64,000 nt of DNA from Glandiceps talaboti (taxonomy: Eukaryota > Hemichordata > Enteropneusta > Spengelidae), in the NCBI RefSeq assembly GCF_964340395.1, contig NC_135559.1, positions 23,790,964 through 23,854,963 of the forward strand. Reading direction: 5' to 3'. This document shows, piece by piece, positions 62,651 to 64,000 of the stretch (its first letter is position 1; the number at the start of each line of letters is the position of its first letter). Below the pieces are notes generated by a model. That model had not been told where the DNA came from. It worked only from the letters and a program-made list of their open reading frames with translations, and did not search any database. The position numbers and the translations under genes are program-made.

Positions 62651-63034
62651 TCAACTGGACATTTCTGTATTTCTGCAAGTAAGTTAGCTATCAGATTATT
62701 ATGTATGTACCATTAGTAATTTATGAATTCTCCTCATCGTTTCAGAGGAAAAGTCAGAAGCATTCCAGATTGATTTATCCAATTTATCCTTCACATTCAG
62801 TATTTCGTTAACTGTGTCGTGTACAGTTTAACTATGTTGTATACTATCATATTAATGGTGTTTATCAAACCAAACATTGTATACTTGGTCAATTTGTTTA
62901 GTTTGTCCTCTGCATATTATATTTGTAACTCTTTGATCATTGCAGTATTTTTCTTTTCAGTTATGTACTCAGCTAGTGTTTTTTTTTACATTTATCGATA
63001 TGTATTTTTTACATTTGCTTTGTTCTATTGGCAG
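62651..63034. other. AT-rich sequence between the satellite and the candidate last exon
   Basis: A donor-like 'gcaagtaagtt' lies at the very end of the satellite (about 62676-62686). Otherwise there is T-rich sequence compatible with an intron. The 78-codon ORF at 62819-63055 is hydrophobic and probably spurious. Confidence 0.35.
62769..62799 (+). CDS. doubtful mini-exon of the same unidentified gene
   Basis: The frame IDLSNLSFTF would join in phase to the exon ending at 57823 (phase 0) and, through a one-base overhang before a weak donor GTATTT, to the exon at 63035. An alternative acceptor at 62745 (tcatcgtttcag) has a better pyrimidine tract but breaks the downstream phase. The call rests only on phase consistency. 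Confidence 0.15.
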
Positions 63035-63210
63035 TTGCTCCTATTTTGCAAGTGAAAAAATTATGTGTCGTATCCAATATGCAAGAGGAAATTACCCCTC
63101 CCCGAATCACTTCCCTTTTGCGAGGCAGAGCAAACAGAATCAACAACGACCCACTACTACACAAAGAACGATTAAGTAACAATTTCCTATCAACAAATCC
63201 GACTGAATAG
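63035..63210 (+). CDS. candidate terminal exon of an unidentified gene
   Basis: The acceptor 'tgctttgttctattggcag' ends at 63034. The frame reads APILQVKKLCVVSNMQEEIT, then PPRITSLLRGRANRINNDPL, and ends LSTNPTE with TAG at 63208-63210. It is GC-richer than its flanks and has an ordinary, charged, non-repetitive protein composition, consistent with a conserved C-terminal tail. I do not recognise the family. It could also be a chance ORF of about 58 codons. Confidence 0.4.
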
Positions 63211-63425
63211 AAGGCACTGGTTACAAATCAGTAAAGAATCAGAAATTATGGCTATTTTGAATTACAGCGCCCTCAGTGACAAACATCGTTTTTGTCATTT
63301 TACTTTGTCTAATATGTAATTAATTGGACATATGCATGTACACTGCAGTTCGGAATTATTCAATTAATTATTGTTGGTTAAGAATGTACATGGATAAAAA
63401 AACGGACTAAACAAGAACTTGTTGG

Positions 63426-63510
<85 letters not shown>

Positions 63511-63661
63511 ATACCTACCTACCTACTTCTCTCTACCTACCTACCTACCTACGTACCTACCTACCTACACATCTATCTATCTATATATCTCTACCTACCT
63601 ACCTACCTACCTACCTCCCTCCCTCCCTCTCTCTCTCTCTACCTACCTACCTACCTATCTA

Positions 63662-63699
<38 letters not shown>

Positions 63700-63720
63700 A
63701 GTCTATCTATCTGTGTCTCT
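63426..63720. repeat. compound tetranucleotide microsatellite (TCTA)n, (CTAC)n, (TCTG)n
   Basis: Successive TCTA, CTAC, CTCC and TCTG tracts. Open frames across it are low-complexity. Confidence 0.97.
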
Positions 63721-63825
63721 ACTTCTGTCAGTTCACATTTTTCTCTATATGTTCATTCACTTGATAAAGCACTATTTCTATTTTTTATCAGATGATAGAT
63801 CAATATAAGGGACCGGTCAGTTTCT

Positions 63826-63945
63826 TCGCCCGGGGGGGGGGGGGAAACTGGTAGGGGGGGGTCACCCTGTTTTTGAAATTGGCAGTAGGGGTGGGGGGGG
63901 GGTCATGCTGTTTTGAAAATTGTGGATAGGGGGGGGGGGGTCATT
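63826..63945 (+). repeat. G-run tandem repeat, about 50-bp period
   Basis: Four to five runs of 8-14 Gs are separated by related spacers ('tcatgctgttttgaaaattg', 'tcaccctgtttttgaaattg', 'tcattgtgttttagattgtg'). It could form G-quadruplexes on the + strand. Confidence 0.85.
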
Positions 63946-64000
63946 GTGTTTTAGATTGTGATGGAAGAAAAAAATCCTTTCTACAATGGCATATAGCCTT

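Noticed and set aside
62819-63055. 78-codon hydrophobic ORF as a membrane protein
   Set aside because: It is T-rich intron-like sequence with no signal of conservation, and it overlaps the better-supported candidate exon in another frame.

Overview
The window is AT-rich animal nuclear DNA with GT-AG introns. It holds the 3' half of one recognisable gene, embedded in an extraordinary amount of tandem repeat (about half of the 64 kb). The kinase orthology, the hairpin-headed dispersed elements, a tRNA-derived SINE and a hammerhead ribozyme fit a repeat-rich aquatic invertebrate (lophotrochozoan, or perhaps an invertebrate deuterostome). The sequence alone does not settle the phylum.

Gene content. 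Five + strand exons (18365-18628, 22674-22793, 23182-23277, 30734-30869, 40415-40540) join in frame to give 246 residues plus a stop. They encode the kinase core from the end of the N-lobe to the C-terminal hydrophobic motif of an AGC kinase of the PRKX / Drosophila Pka-C3 type. The N-terminal exons were not found and probably lie upstream. A second, unidentified + strand gene may be represented by a candidate exon at 57723-57823, a doubtful mini-exon at 62769-62799 and a candidate terminal exon at 63035-63210.

Layout. 1-1.2 kb: sparse dispersed repeat. 1.27-4.25 kb: 38/34-bp satellite. 4.25-7.7 kb: copies of a hairpin-headed element family. 7.96-9.59 kb: 51-bp satellite of 32 units. 9.6-18.3 kb: intergenic or 5' intronic DNA with several inverted-repeat-bounded segments, a hammerhead ribozyme on the minus strand at 14.8 kb, and another full hairpin-headed element. 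18.4-40.5 kb: the kinase gene. Its introns carry a 37-bp satellite (19.6-22.4 kb), a 7-kb TTAA-flanked inverted-repeat element (23.3-30.4 kb), and an 8.6-kb minisatellite (30.86-39.45 kb) built from the gene's own exon end plus 5' splice site. The opposite end of that last intron carries several degraded copies of the next exon's 3' splice site, one of them split by a 248-bp MITE with an 8-bp target duplication. 40.5-48.3 kb: 3' flank, a SINE, 31-bp, 36-bp and 22-bp satellites, and more dispersed elements. 48.35-56.87 kb: 39-bp satellite. 57.8-62.65 kb: 32-bp satellite that begins exactly at the end of a candidate exon. 62.7-64 kb: candidate last exon, tetranucleotide microsatellites and G-run repeats.

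Most notable observation. In the last kinase intron both splice junctions have been copied: the donor about 230 times, the acceptor about five times. The intron is thus filled with pseudo-splice sites that match its real ones. The long open reading frames over the satellites (up to 2146 codons) come from stop-free repeat units and are not annotated as genes.
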